Positions 8,369-16,298 of a stretch of DNA of 34,062 nucleotides are shown here, piece by piece. Positions within the stretch are counted from its first letter, which is position 1; the number at the start of each line of letters is the position of its first letter. The notes below the pieces were generated by a model. It was given only the letters and a program-made list of their open reading frames with translations, was not told the origin of the DNA and did no database searches. The stretch covers positions 1 to 34,062 of the forward strand of contig RFSY01000003.1 of assembly GCA_009923805.1 (NCBI GenBank), in the 5' to 3' direction. This DNA comes from Actinomycetota bacterium. Lineage in GTDB: Bacteria; Actinomycetota; Actinomycetes; Nanopelagicales; Nanopelagicaceae. The translations under genes and the position numbers were made by a program.

Positions 8369-9490
8369 ATGACAAAATTACGTGGAATGACCTGGGATCA
8401 TCCAAGGGGATTAGAGTCACTGACCGCTGCTGATAGGGCAATCGAACAAATGACTGGAATCTCCATTGATTGGCAGGCCCGCTCATTGCTGGATTTCGGT
8501 GACCAGCCCCTGATTGAATTTTATGAAGATTTTGACTTGATAATTCTTGATCACCCTCATGTGCCGGATGCTGTGGTTGCACAAACAATAATTCCATTTG
8601 ATGAGTTACTTACTGCTGAAGAATTATCCAAGTTATCCAAATCTAGCGTCGGGCCCTCGCATGATTCATATATTTATCGTGGCAAGCAATGGGCTCTTGC
8701 TATCGATGCTGCAGCTCAAGTCAGCGCCTACCGGCCAGATCTGATTGAGGCTCCACCCAAACTGTGGGATGAGGTTCTCTCTTTGGGTAGAGAAGGTAAG
8801 TTGCTCTGGCCATATAAGCCCGTTGATGCATTTTGTTCTTTTGCAACGCTGATGTCTCAATTCGGTAGCCCACTGTGCTCTGCGAATAGTTTCATAGATC
8901 AACAAACCGCAGCCGAGACACTCGATTTTATGATTGAACTTTCTCAAATCGTTCCCAGTTTCTGTTCAACCTCAAATCCGATTGAAATTGCTGAGAGACT
9001 AGCTGAAGGCTCCGATTATGCAGTTGGAGTTTGCATGTTCGGATATTCAAATTATTCTAGAAAGAATTTTCGTAAGAATCTGCTTAAGTATTATCAGGTA
9101 CCTTCCTTTGATGGGCGCGCACGAGGTTCAATTTTGGGCGGTGCTGGAATTGGTATTTCCAGTGCCTCTAAAAATCCGGAGCTGGCTGCAAGAGTCGCGA
9201 TGGCGCTGTGCTCAGAGGAAATCCAATCAGGTGATTATCTAATTGGGGGAGGGCAACCTGGTGATATTTCAGCGTGGAAGAACTCACGTGCAAACACACT
9301 TACTGCTGATTTTTTTACAAATACCCTTTCGACTTTAGAGGGCGCATGGGTTCGGCCAAGAATTTTAGGTTGGCCAGAATTGCAGTTTAATGTGGGAAAT
9401 ATCGTTGCGAAAATATTACAAGAGAGAGTTTTTACAGCTAGGGAATTGCAAGATATTGAAGCATCGTACGAGAAATTTATTAAGGAATAA
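8369..9490 (+). CDS. Solute-binding-protein homologue without signal peptide
   Basis: 373 residues with the fold signature of family 1 sugar-binding proteins of ABC transporters, but starting directly with LRGMTWDHPRG and having no hydrophobic N-terminus, so it is predicted to stay in the cytosol. From memory, proteins with this WDHPRG opening occur beside CaiB/BaiF CoA-transferases, enoyl-CoA hydratases and SDRs in several bacteria, which is exactly the neighbourhood here. It may act as a cytosolic ligand carrier or sensor for the island's substrate; that is inference. No Shine-Dalgarno sequence precedes the ATG, and a TACGAT box at 8355-8360 would allow a leaderless transcript. Confidence 0.7.
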   Translation: MTKLRGMTWDHPRGLESLTAADRAIEQMTGISIDWQARSLLDFGDQPLIEFYEDFDLIILDHPHVPDAVVAQTIIPFDELLTAEELSKLSKSSVGPSHDSYIYRGKQWALAIDAAAQVSAYRPDLIEAPPKLWDEVLSLGREGKLLWPYKPVDAFCSFATLMSQFGSPLCSANSFIDQQTAAETLDFMIELSQIVPSFCSTSNPIEIAERLAEGSDYAVGVCMFGYSNYSRKNFRKNLLKYYQVPSFDGRARGSILGGAGIGISSASKNPELAARVAMALCSEEIQSGDYLIGGGQPGDISAWKNSRANTLTADFFTNTLSTLEGAWVRPRILGWPELQFNVGNIVAKILQERVFTARELQDIEASYEKFIKE

Positions 9491-9491
9491 A

Positions 9492-10262
9492 CTAATCAAA
9501 TTGGAAGAGCGATGCTCCTCCATCGGCTAGTATCGTTGAACCCGTAAAGTAATCTCCAGATGTTGAACATAGGAATGAAGCAATATCTGCTACCTGTTCA
9601 GCCGTTTGTAACTCTTTGAGTGGTACGACCTTTGCAACACGAGCTGCATACTGGGGCTCTGTCTGCAGTTGGTGTTTAGCTAAACCTGCATTGACAATTC
9701 CAGGGGCAATAACGTTGACTCTAATGTTATGTCCGGAAAGTTCCCGAGCCGCAGATTTTGCCAACATTTCTACGGCAGCTTTTGTCGCCGAGTATGCGGC
9801 TATCTCTGGCCAAGGAACTCGGCCAACCCACGATCCGGTGATGATGATCTGCCCAGGCCGCTTATTCTTGACAAATATTCGTGCCGCACTCTGTAGCGTG
9901 TGAAATACCCCGGTGAGATTTGCATCGAGGTGTTGATTCCAATACGTCTCAGAAATATCCAAGAAAGGTTGTGACTTCACTATTCCCGCATTTGCCAAGA
10001 CAACGAAAAGATCCTGCTCGAATTCCGAAATAACTTCATCTACTCGCGCGCGATTCGTGACATCTACCTGCCTATAACAAACATCGTGGCCATCCTGCGA
10101 AAGGGCAATTAGGGCCTTCACATCTTCACGCACTTCAGATGGCGCCGTCAGATCTAGGAGAGTTACTGAGAATCCATCTTCAAAGAGCCGGGCGCCCATG
10201 GCGCAACCAATATCGCCATTTCCGCCTGTAACTATGACTCTATTTGAACTCAATTTGGCCAC
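9492..10262 (-). CDS. Short-chain dehydrogenase/reductase (SDR), island member 1
   Basis: Classical SDR of 256 residues. The glycine-rich NAD(P) site TGGNGDIG is at about 13-20, NAG in LANAGIV near 91-94, and the catalytic Ser145, Tyr158 and Lys162 (YSATK) are all present (numbers from the TTG start at 10265). It probably oxidises a sugar or reduces a keto intermediate of the island's substrate. GTG 10262 or TTG 10265 are the only starts that keep the whole Rossmann fold. It diverges from the FadR-type regulator, so the operator region between them may control both, and it ends two bases from the end of the 8369 gene. Confidence 0.87.
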   Translation of the reverse strand: MAKLSSNRVIVTGGNGDIGCAMGARLFEDGFSVTLLDLTAPSEVREDVKALIALSQDGHDVCYRQVDVTNRARVDEVISEFEQDLFVVLANAGIVKSQPFLDISETYWNQHLDANLTGVFHTLQSAARIFVKNKRPGQIIITGSWVGRVPWPEIAAYSATKAAVEMLAKSAARELSGHNIRVNVIAPGIVNAGLAKHQLQTEPQYAARVAKVVPLKELQTAEQVADIASFLCSTSGDYFTGSTILADGGASLFQFD

Positions 10263-10281
10263 CAAAATTCACTGAAAACCC

Positions 10282-10310
10282 TTGACACGGGATGTGTGTA
10301 GATGAATGAT
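10282..10310 (+). promoter_or_regulatory. Promoter of the catabolic operon
   Basis: A perfect -35 box TTGACA (10282-10287), a 17-base spacer and AATGAT (10305-10310) as -10. Transcription would begin near 10317, just before the FadR-type operator. It is the only strong sigma-70-type promoter I see for the operon that follows. Confidence 0.65.
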
Positions 10311-10321
10311 ACCGGAATGAG

Positions 10322-10332
10322 TGGTCAGACCA
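10322..10332 (+). promoter_or_regulatory. FadR-type operator TGGTCAGACCA
   Basis: A perfect inverted repeat (TGGTC-A-GACCA) that fits the FadR-subfamily consensus TNGTNNNACNA at every fixed position. It lies right after the expected transcription start, where a bound regulator would block the polymerase. The regulator encoded 32 bases further on is a FadR-family protein, so autoregulation is likely. A TACCGGTA palindrome at 10337-10344 follows directly and may be a second contact. Confidence 0.65.
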
Positions 10333-10350
10333 GTACTACCGGTACCCCCA

Positions 10351-10357
10351 GAGGAGG
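10351..10357 (+). promoter_or_regulatory. Ribosome binding site that sets the regulator start
   Basis: GAGGAGG, seven bases before GTG 10365. It is the best Shine-Dalgarno sequence in this part of the window and argues against the upstream ATG codons at 10302 and 10317, which overlap the promoter and operator. Confidence 0.6.
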
Positions 10358-10364
10358 TTCTGGG

Positions 10365-11186
10365 GTGTTGCCCGGTACATCGGCAACTCCACCCAGTGGC
10401 GGAGAGCTTCAATCGGCTCTGGAAGAGTTTATTTTTTCAGCCAAAGCCAAGCCAGGAGATCGTCTTCCATCCGAAAGGAATTTGGCCTCACTCTTTTCTG
10501 TGAGTCGACAAACTTTACGTGAGGTCCTGCGCTCTATGGAGGGCCAAGGGTTAATAAAGGTTCAGCCAGGACGTGGTTCTTACATTCAAGATCAATCAAA
10601 GACCGGTCCATTCCGAGTACTGGCTGCAGCAAGACAAGGATTAGTAACACCAGCTGACCTTATTGAGGCCCGCTTAATGATTGAGTGCGCAACAGCCGGT
10701 CTGGCTGCGATACGTCGCACCGATGAAGATCTTGCGGTCCTATGGGAACTGTGTGATAACCATATGCAACCAACAACTGATGCAAATGAGAGCGTTGCCG
10801 CCGATGTGAAATTCCATGAGCGGATTGCAGAAGCTTCAAATAATCCTGTACTACTCATTATGTTCGGTTCAATTAAGAATCTGGTTTTCGGAACTATTAC
10901 TCGCAGTTTGACTGACCACACAATTTCTAATCTTGGGTTACCGCTTCATCGCAAGGTGGTAGAAGCGCTCGAGGTTAAAGATTCTGAGAAGGCACAGGAA
11001 TATATGCGGCAAATCATGCTCATTGGCCAAGAGAAATATGGTGATGATCTACATCTTCCCCTCGCGAAAGTCTTGCGAAATCAGGCACAACTAGATCCAG
11101 CACACCGAAAGCTCATTGAAGCAGCCTCAGGAATGTTGACGGACGATATCCATCTAAATGAAGACAAGAATGAGGAGACGAAGTGA
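10365..11186 (+). CDS. GntR-family regulator, FadR/FCD subfamily
   Basis: 273 residues from GTG 10365. The N-terminal winged helix shows the GntR hallmarks PGDRLPSERNLA, SRQTLREVLR and GRGSYI. The C-terminal all-helical FCD ligand domain shows EARLMIE, FHERIAEASNNP and HRKVVEAL, with the histidines that bind metal in this group. It most likely represses the operon until an organic acid or sugar acid made by the pathway binds the FCD domain. An ATG at 10302 would add 21 residues rich in Gly/Ser/Thr, but it lies inside the promoter, so the GTG with its own GAGGAGG site is chosen. The stop overlaps the ABC ATPase start (GTGA). Confidence 0.9.
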   Translation: MLPGTSATPPSGGELQSALEEFIFSAKAKPGDRLPSERNLASLFSVSRQTLREVLRSMEGQGLIKVQPGRGSYIQDQSKTGPFRVLAAARQGLVTPADLIEARLMIECATAGLAAIRRTDEDLAVLWELCDNHMQPTTDANESVAADVKFHERIAEASNNPVLLIMFGSIKNLVFGTITRSLTDHTISNLGLPLHRKVVEALEVKDSEKAQEYMRQIMLIGQEKYGDDLHLPLAKVLRNQAQLDPAHRKLIEAASGMLTDDIHLNEDKNEETK

Positions 11187-11965
11187 CTACAACAGCAATC
11201 CTGCGAGCCGAAGGTTTAGCTAAGCGGTTCGGTGGAGTCCAGGCACTTAATGCCGTCGATTTCGAATGTAAGGCTGGGGAAGTTGTTGCGCTGATGGGTG
11301 ACAATGGAGCCGGTAAGTCAACCTTGATTCGCATTCTATGTGGTGCAACAAAACCAGATAGCGGGCAAATTCTGATAAATGGAACAGTGAGAAGTATTTC
11401 TAGACCACAAGATGCAGTAACCAATGGAATTTCAGTTGTGTATCAAGATTTGGCACTTGTGGGAAGTATGGATGTTGCAAGAAATGTATTTTTGGGACAT
11501 GAATTACGCAAATTCGGATTTATCAGAATTTCGAAGATGCGCGAAGAAGCAACGATGTTACTGGGTCAACTTAAGATCAACATCTCTTCTTCTAAGCTGC
11601 AAGTTGAATCACTGTCTGGTGGCCAACGTCAATGTATCGCGATTGCGAGAGCTGTCCGATTAGGTAGTGATTTCGTTCTTCTAGACGAGCCAACTGCAGC
11701 ACTTGGACCGGAACAACAAGCGAATGTTCTGCGAATCGTCACAGAACTAAGAAATGCTGGCAAGGGAGTGGTTTTAATAAGTCACAATATTGATCAGGTT
11801 TTAGCCGTATCCGATCGCATCGTTGTCATGCGCGGAGGACAAGTCGCGGGAATGCGTAACACAAAAGAAACTAATACCCAAGAGATAGTTAGCATGATTG
11901 TTGGCGATCAGAGTTTCGTAAAGCATAATTTGCAGAATCAATCAACTTCATTGAAGGGTGAGTAG
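11183..11965 (+). CDS. Sugar ABC transporter ATP-binding protein (FrcA-like, single ABC domain)
   Basis: 260 residues with Walker A GDNGAGKS at 39-46, signature LSGGQRQ, Walker B VLLDEPTAAL and an H-loop (LISHN). It powers import through the permease encoded next. It has a single ATPase domain, unlike the double-domain RbsA/XylG, which puts it with the FrcA type. GTG 11183 overlaps the regulator stop by four bases and follows GAGGAG. It belongs to the carbohydrate uptake group CUT2 by its partners. Confidence 0.93.
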   Translation: MTTTAILRAEGLAKRFGGVQALNAVDFECKAGEVVALMGDNGAGKSTLIRILCGATKPDSGQILINGTVRSISRPQDAVTNGISVVYQDLALVGSMDVARNVFLGHELRKFGFIRISKMREEATMLLGQLKINISSSKLQVESLSGGQRQCIAIARAVRLGSDFVLLDEPTAALGPEQQANVLRIVTELRNAGKGVVLISHNIDQVLAVSDRIVVMRGGQVAGMRNTKETNTQEIVSMIVGDQSFVKHNLQNQSTSLKGE

Positions 11966-11966
11966 C

Positions 11967-12962
11967 ATGGCGACCAAAGTCGAACGCCCAGAGAAGCCAG
12001 AAACTAGAATCGGCAGAATTTTACGAGCCGAGGAATTTGGTGTTGTCGTTGCGATTATTGGAGTTGTGGTTGTTGCGATTTCTTTAACACCAAATTTTGC
12101 TGTCGGAACAAATATAAATACTATTCTTCAGCAAATTTCTTACGTTGCAATTTGCGCTGCTGGTATGTCTCTCGTTGTAATTTGCGGAGAGATTGATTTA
12201 TCTATCGGTTCTATTTACGGCCTAGGTGCAGTTATGTATACATGGCTTTCGGTCAAGTTGGATTGGCCGGTTCTTCCTTCCATTGTTCTCACCTTAATTC
12301 TCGGAGTCTTTATAGGCTGGTTAAATGGATATGTAAGTGTCAGGCTCAACATTCCATCATTCGTGGTAACCCTAGCTGGCCTTGGTGCGCTAAGAGGAGC
12401 CATTCTGTTGATTGCGGGCGGAGTCCCAATCTATGCAAAAGAATCTAAAACATTTACAGCGCTGGTGGGTGGGTCTTTCCTTGGAATTTCTTCACAGGTT
12501 TTTTGGATGCTCGCACTATGCACAATTGTCGGAGTTATATTGGCAAAGACCAAGTTTGGTTCAGATTTATATGCAATCGGTGGAAATAAAGTTGCAGCGC
12601 AGAATGCCGGAATTAACGTTTCGAAAGTTAAAATCCAATCCTTCATAATCTCAAGTTTTCTTGCAACGTGGGCTGGCATCATGCTAGTTGGTTGGCTTGG
12701 AAGTTCGAATCCGCTAACAGGCCAGGGCAGCGAGCTACTGATAGTAGGTGCTATCGCAGTTGGTGGAGCCAGCTTATTTGGTGGTTCTGGAACTATTTTG
12801 GGCGCCACATTAGGAGCAATTGTTGGTGGATTAATCACAAATGTTCTCGTACTAGTTGGTGTAAACGGAAACTGGACTTTTGTGGCCAACGGATTGTTAA
12901 TCCTGGCTGCTGTAGTTATCAATACTTTGGTAAGAAAGAAGAGGAAAACTCTTCGAACGTAA
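11967..12962 (+). CDS. Sugar ABC transporter permease (RbsC/FrcC family)
   Basis: 331 residues with eight to ten hydrophobic segments and the CUT2 permease features GEIDLSIGS and VGGASLFGGSG, the latter before the last helices. Forms the membrane channel of a ribose/fructose-type importer. ATG 11967 sits one base after the ATPase stop and behind a GGGTGAG site; GTG 11958 would overlap the ATPase. A long open antisense frame here is only a shadow. Confidence 0.93.
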   Translation: MATKVERPEKPETRIGRILRAEEFGVVVAIIGVVVVAISLTPNFAVGTNINTILQQISYVAICAAGMSLVVICGEIDLSIGSIYGLGAVMYTWLSVKLDWPVLPSIVLTLILGVFIGWLNGYVSVRLNIPSFVVTLAGLGALRGAILLIAGGVPIYAKESKTFTALVGGSFLGISSQVFWMLALCTIVGVILAKTKFGSDLYAIGGNKVAAQNAGINVSKVKIQSFIISSFLATWAGIMLVGWLGSSNPLTGQGSELLIVGAIAVGGASLFGGSGTILGATLGAIVGGLITNVLVLVGVNGNWTFVANGLLILAAVVINTLVRKKRKTLRT

Positions 12963-13034
12963 AAAACAGATCTGACGCCATCACAAACAACCCAGCCTAG
13001 TTTGAAAGAGCTTAGGCCTAATTAAGGAGAAATA

Positions 13035-14063
13035 ATGGATATAGAATCATTGGGAGAGATTGGCCTAAACCGCCGTAATCTCCTAAAGGCAGGTGGCGCG
13101 TCAGCTGTTCTACTTGGTGCTTCATCGGTTATTGGAACACCTTTTGCCCAAGCCGCTACAGCTTCAGCAGCAATTCAACGTGGCAAGAAAGTTACTTGCG
13201 TTATTCACGACTTGAATCCCTTCTTCGTTCCTCTAGAAAAAGGTTTTAAGGAATTCGGAAAGTTCATGGGCTGGAGCGTGAACTATGTTGGTCCAACCGG
13301 ACAAGATATTCAAAAGACGGTCGAACTTCAGGCTGCTGCGATTGCCTCAAAGCCACACGGAGTGATCTTCACAAGAATTGATGACAAAGCATTCGATGCC
13401 AATATCAAGAAGGCACAAAGTCTTGGAATCAAAGTTGTACTGACAAACGTTGGATCCAAGGGATATCAAGACCTTAGCGTGCCATTCGTTGGTCAAGACT
13501 TTGTTCCAGCGGGAAAGATTGCAGGAATGCAAGGCGCTTCATATGCAAAGAAGAAGACTGGAAAAACTTCCGGAGTAATTCTTATCGGTAACTTTGCTCC
13601 AGGAAACTCAGCGCTTGAAGAGCGTGCTGCAGGTGCCAAGCAAGGCGTAACTGCATACAACTCTGCAAATGGAACCACATATACAACTGAAGTTTTGGTG
13701 ACATCAAGTGATGAAGCTAAGGCATCAGCAATTATGGAGGCGCGTTTGGCAAAGGGTGACGTAGTCGGTTACATCGGAACTGAGTTCTCACACCAGTTCT
13801 TCGGAGCCGTCATGAAGCGTAAGAATCTGACGCTATCGAATGGTGGTTTCGACCTTGTACAACCTGTTTTGCAGGGAATTAAGGCTGGAAACATCGACTT
13901 TACTTTGGATCAGAATCCATGGGCTCAAGGTTGGGTCGCTTCATCACTCTTGGCGATGGAAATGTCTCCAGGATTCAAGTCATACTCATATGACACAGGT
14001 GCAGCAGTAATTGATGCATCAAATATCACAGCAATTCTTAAGCGTGAGGCTGTATTCGCTTAA
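13035..14063 (+). CDS. Tat-exported sugar-binding protein of the ABC importer
   Basis: 342 residues of the RbsB-like type 1 periplasmic-binding fold, the ligand-capturing part of the importer encoded just upstream. The signal peptide carries twin arginines at 13-14 (NRRNLLK), a hydrophobic core and AQA at about 38-40, so it is exported folded by the Tat system. No lipobox cysteine is present, which is unusual for a binding protein in a monoderm cell. The mature part shows HDLNPFF, VGPTGQD and IFTRIDD elements typical of the fold. AAGGAG lies close to the ATG. A strong hairpin follows the gene and may raise its mRNA level relative to downstream genes. Confidence 0.92.
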   Translation: MDIESLGEIGLNRRNLLKAGGASAVLLGASSVIGTPFAQAATASAAIQRGKKVTCVIHDLNPFFVPLEKGFKEFGKFMGWSVNYVGPTGQDIQKTVELQAAAIASKPHGVIFTRIDDKAFDANIKKAQSLGIKVVLTNVGSKGYQDLSVPFVGQDFVPAGKIAGMQGASYAKKKTGKTSGVILIGNFAPGNSALEERAAGAKQGVTAYNSANGTTYTTEVLVTSSDEAKASAIMEARLAKGDVVGYIGTEFSHQFFGAVMKRKNLTLSNGGFDLVQPVLQGIKAGNIDFTLDQNPWAQGWVASSLLAMEMSPGFKSYSYDTGAAVIDASNITAILKREAVFA

Positions 14064-14072
14064 GTAAAGAAT

Positions 14073-14126
14073 CCTGAGGGGAGTGGCGATTTACTCTGAT
14101 GGCGTCAGAACGTCACTCTTCTCAGG
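14073..14126 (+). promoter_or_regulatory. Intercistronic hairpin after the binding-protein gene
   Basis: The arms 14073-14088 and 14111-14126 pair over 16 positions, three of them G-U. Inside the loop a second stem TCTGA/TCAGA (14095-14099/14105-14109) closes on TGGCG. There is no clean T-run after it (ACACTTTTA), so it may stabilise the 3' end of the binding-protein mRNA or act as a partial terminator. Confidence 0.6.
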
Positions 14127-14195
14127 ACACTTTTACGCTGAACAATAACAATCTTTCCTGTCCGCTACAGACTTAAGAGAATTTAGGGCTTACTA

Positions 14196-15398
14196 ATGAA
14201 GATCACGAAGATTGAAACCTTTAGGCCACTATCGCACCCATCTTCACTCTGGGTTGAAGTTCATGACGATAAAGGAAATGTAGGTCTAGGGGAATCATTC
14301 TTTAGTCAGACCGTGATCGAAGAATATATTCACACAATTGCTGCCCCACTCATATTTGCCAGTCCAAATATAAATCCGGAGTCATTGAATTTGGTTTTGA
14401 CTCCTTACGTTGGATACCAAGGCGGAGGAATCGAAGTTCGCTCTTTAGGTGCTTTGGATATCGCGGTGTGGGATCTTTGGGGCAAGGTAATCAATGCAAC
14501 TTTGGCAGATTCTTTGGGCGGCAAACTACAAGATTCAGTGAAAATTTATAACACATGTGCTGGCTCGTCTTATATGAAAAAGACCTCAAGTCAGAATTCA
14601 AAGAACTGGGGAGTTGCTGAGTCTCAAGAGAGAGGATACGAGGATCTACATGCCTTTTTGAATACTCCCGCAAAACTTGCTCGCGAACTCTATGACAGCG
14701 GAATAGAAGGCATGAAGATTTGGCCTTTTGATCAAGCAGCAGAAAAATCACTCGGCCATTCAATTTCACAGAAGGAGATTGACGAAGGCGTCAAGATTAT
14801 TTCTGCTATTCGGGATGAAGTGGGCATGGATATGGATCTCATGATTGAATTCCATGCACTTTGGAACCGCCCAACTGCAAAGCGAATTATTGATGCAATA
14901 ACTCCATATGAGCCATTCTGGATTGAAGATCCATTGCGCCCAGATGCTGTGGAAGCTTTAACGATGCTGAGATCCGAAATTTCCATTCCAATTGCAACGG
15001 GTGAAACCGCTATTGGAAGACGACAGATTCTTCCCCTGCTGGAAAATGGCGCTGTCGATTATCTAACAATTGATATTTCATGGACAGGTGGCTTGACCGA
15101 ATCGAGAAAGATTGCATCACTAGCCGATATATTCGCAATCCCTGTTGCACCTCACGACTGCTCAGGTCCGGTGGCACTGGCGACAAGTACCCATTTTTCA
15201 GTCTCACAACGAAATGGTTTCTTACAGGAGACTTCTAGGGCCTTTGTTAATACCTGGTACAAAGACTTTGTTGATGGAATTCCTAAAATTGAAAATGGAA
15301 GAATTTATATCTCTGAGGCAAACGGACATGGAATAAATTTACAGTCTTGGGTTCGATCCTCTCCAGAAGTTATTGTTCGAACATCTGTGGCAAAGTAA
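14196..15398 (+). CDS. Enolase-superfamily sugar-acid dehydratase (mandelate racemase group)
   Basis: 400 residues: capping domain to about 110, then the (beta/alpha)8 barrel. Metal ligands Glu218 (MIEFH), Glu244 (WIEDP) and Glu270 (ATGET) are in place. Lys174 (MKIWPFD), His220, and the Asp293/His320 dyad (APHDCSGP) supply the acid-base residues. The His at both 220 and 320 resembles galactonate-type dehydratases, which turn an aldonate into a 2-keto-3-deoxy acid. The exact sugar acid is unknown. With the lactonase and SDR downstream it fits oxidative non-phosphorylating sugar breakdown. The Shine-Dalgarno sequence is weak. Seven of 17 Arg codons are AGA/AGG. Confidence 0.87.
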   Translation: MKITKIETFRPLSHPSSLWVEVHDDKGNVGLGESFFSQTVIEEYIHTIAAPLIFASPNINPESLNLVLTPYVGYQGGGIEVRSLGALDIAVWDLWGKVINATLADSLGGKLQDSVKIYNTCAGSSYMKKTSSQNSKNWGVAESQERGYEDLHAFLNTPAKLARELYDSGIEGMKIWPFDQAAEKSLGHSISQKEIDEGVKIISAIRDEVGMDMDLMIEFHALWNRPTAKRIIDAITPYEPFWIEDPLRPDAVEALTMLRSEISIPIATGETAIGRRQILPLLENGAVDYLTIDISWTGGLTESRKIASLADIFAIPVAPHDCSGPVALATSTHFSVSQRNGFLQETSRAFVNTWYKDFVDGIPKIENGRIYISEANGHGINLQSWVRSSPEVIVRTSVAK

Positions 15399-15410
15399 CA
15401 GTAATCTAAT

Positions 15411-16298
15411 ATGCCTAATACGCTCTTTGCAGAAATCGCCGCGGAATTAGATTGCGATCTCGGCGAGGGTCCTTATTGGGATGATGCTCAGCAAGAGCTG
15501 TATTTTGTAGATATTACAAATAAGCAGGTAAAAATTTTTACTCCTGCTGATTCTTCACTGAAAACAATTCAGTTTGACCAGGTGGTAAGTGCCGTGTTTT
15601 TAGACCAAGAATCCGAGCTAATAGTGGCTGCACGAGATGGAGTTTTTACAGCATCTCAGGATGGTTCCCTTAAAACCTTGCTGGCACCAATCGAACCAGA
15701 CGATGCTTCGATACGAACAAATGATGCCAAATGCGATAGCACGGGGCGGCTGTGGGTTGGAACCATGGCATTTGATTTCACACCAGGGGTAGCAGCGTTA
15801 TTTAGTTTGGATTCAACAGGTCTCAGGGAAGTAGTGCCAGAACTAACGATTGCAAATGGCATGGGTTGGAGCAGAGATCAAAAGAGTATGTATTTCATTG
15901 ATTCTCCGACAGGAAGAGTTGATATTTTCGATTGCAATCTTCAAAGCGGAGAACTTAAGAATCGTAGGCCTTTGATTACTTTTGATGTAGCTGCAGGAAT
16001 TCCTGACGGGTTAACAACAGATGAAGATGGTGGAATTTGGGTTGCATTTTTTGGCGGGGGAGAAGTAAGGCGATTCGACCCTAGCGGTGAGCTGACTCAT
16101 GTGGTTACTCTTCCCGTCAAGCAAGTAACAAGTTGCTGCTTCGGAGGTAAAGATATGTCTGAGCTCTTTATAACAACTGCCCGCTATGCGATGAACGCAG
16201 AATCATTGGCTAAAGAGCCGCTTGCTGGATCGCTTTTCAAAATAAGTACTACCTTCAAGGGCAGCAAGAGCAATCGATATGAAAGGACAGGCAAATGA
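15411..16298 (+). CDS. SMP-30/gluconolactonase-family lactonase
   Basis: 295-residue six-bladed beta-propeller. Diagnostic elements: LGEGPYW with metal ligand Glu19, RTNDAKCDSTGRLWVGTM, IANGMGWS (Asn ligand) and IPDGLTTDEDGG (Asp ligand). The family opens sugar lactones with a divalent metal. Its place between a dehydratase and an SDR suggests that it hydrolyses the lactone formed by sugar oxidation before dehydration. It starts 12 bases after the dehydratase and overlaps the next SDR by four bases. Confidence 0.9.
   Translation: MPNTLFAEIAAELDCDLGEGPYWDDAQQELYFVDITNKQVKIFTPADSSLKTIQFDQVVSAVFLDQESELIVAARDGVFTASQDGSLKTLLAPIEPDDASIRTNDAKCDSTGRLWVGTMAFDFTPGVAALFSLDSTGLREVVPELTIANGMGWSRDQKSMYFIDSPTGRVDIFDCNLQSGELKNRRPLITFDVAAGIPDGLTTDEDGGIWVAFFGGGEVRRFDPSGELTHVVTLPVKQVTSCCFGGKDMSELFITTARYAMNAESLAKEPLAGSLFKISTTFKGSKSNRYERTGK

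Noticed and set aside
10254-10266. Inverted repeat TTTGG-CCA-CCAAA at the start of the first SDR as a second operator
   Set aside because: It does not fit TNGTNNNACNA and overlaps start codons; five-base arms can occur by chance.
12431-12922. 163-residue antisense open frame inside the permease gene
   Set aside because: Pro- and Thr-rich shadow of a membrane protein gene, no start signal, no domain.
12994-13017. Weak hairpin GCCTA...TAGGC before the binding-protein gene
   Set aside because: Only five pairs with a long loop and no T-run; too weak to call a terminator or attenuator.
14099-14176. 25-residue open frame starting inside the hairpin before the dehydratase gene
   Set aside because: No ribosome binding site at a useful distance; its start lies in the hairpin loop and the stem explains the sequence better.
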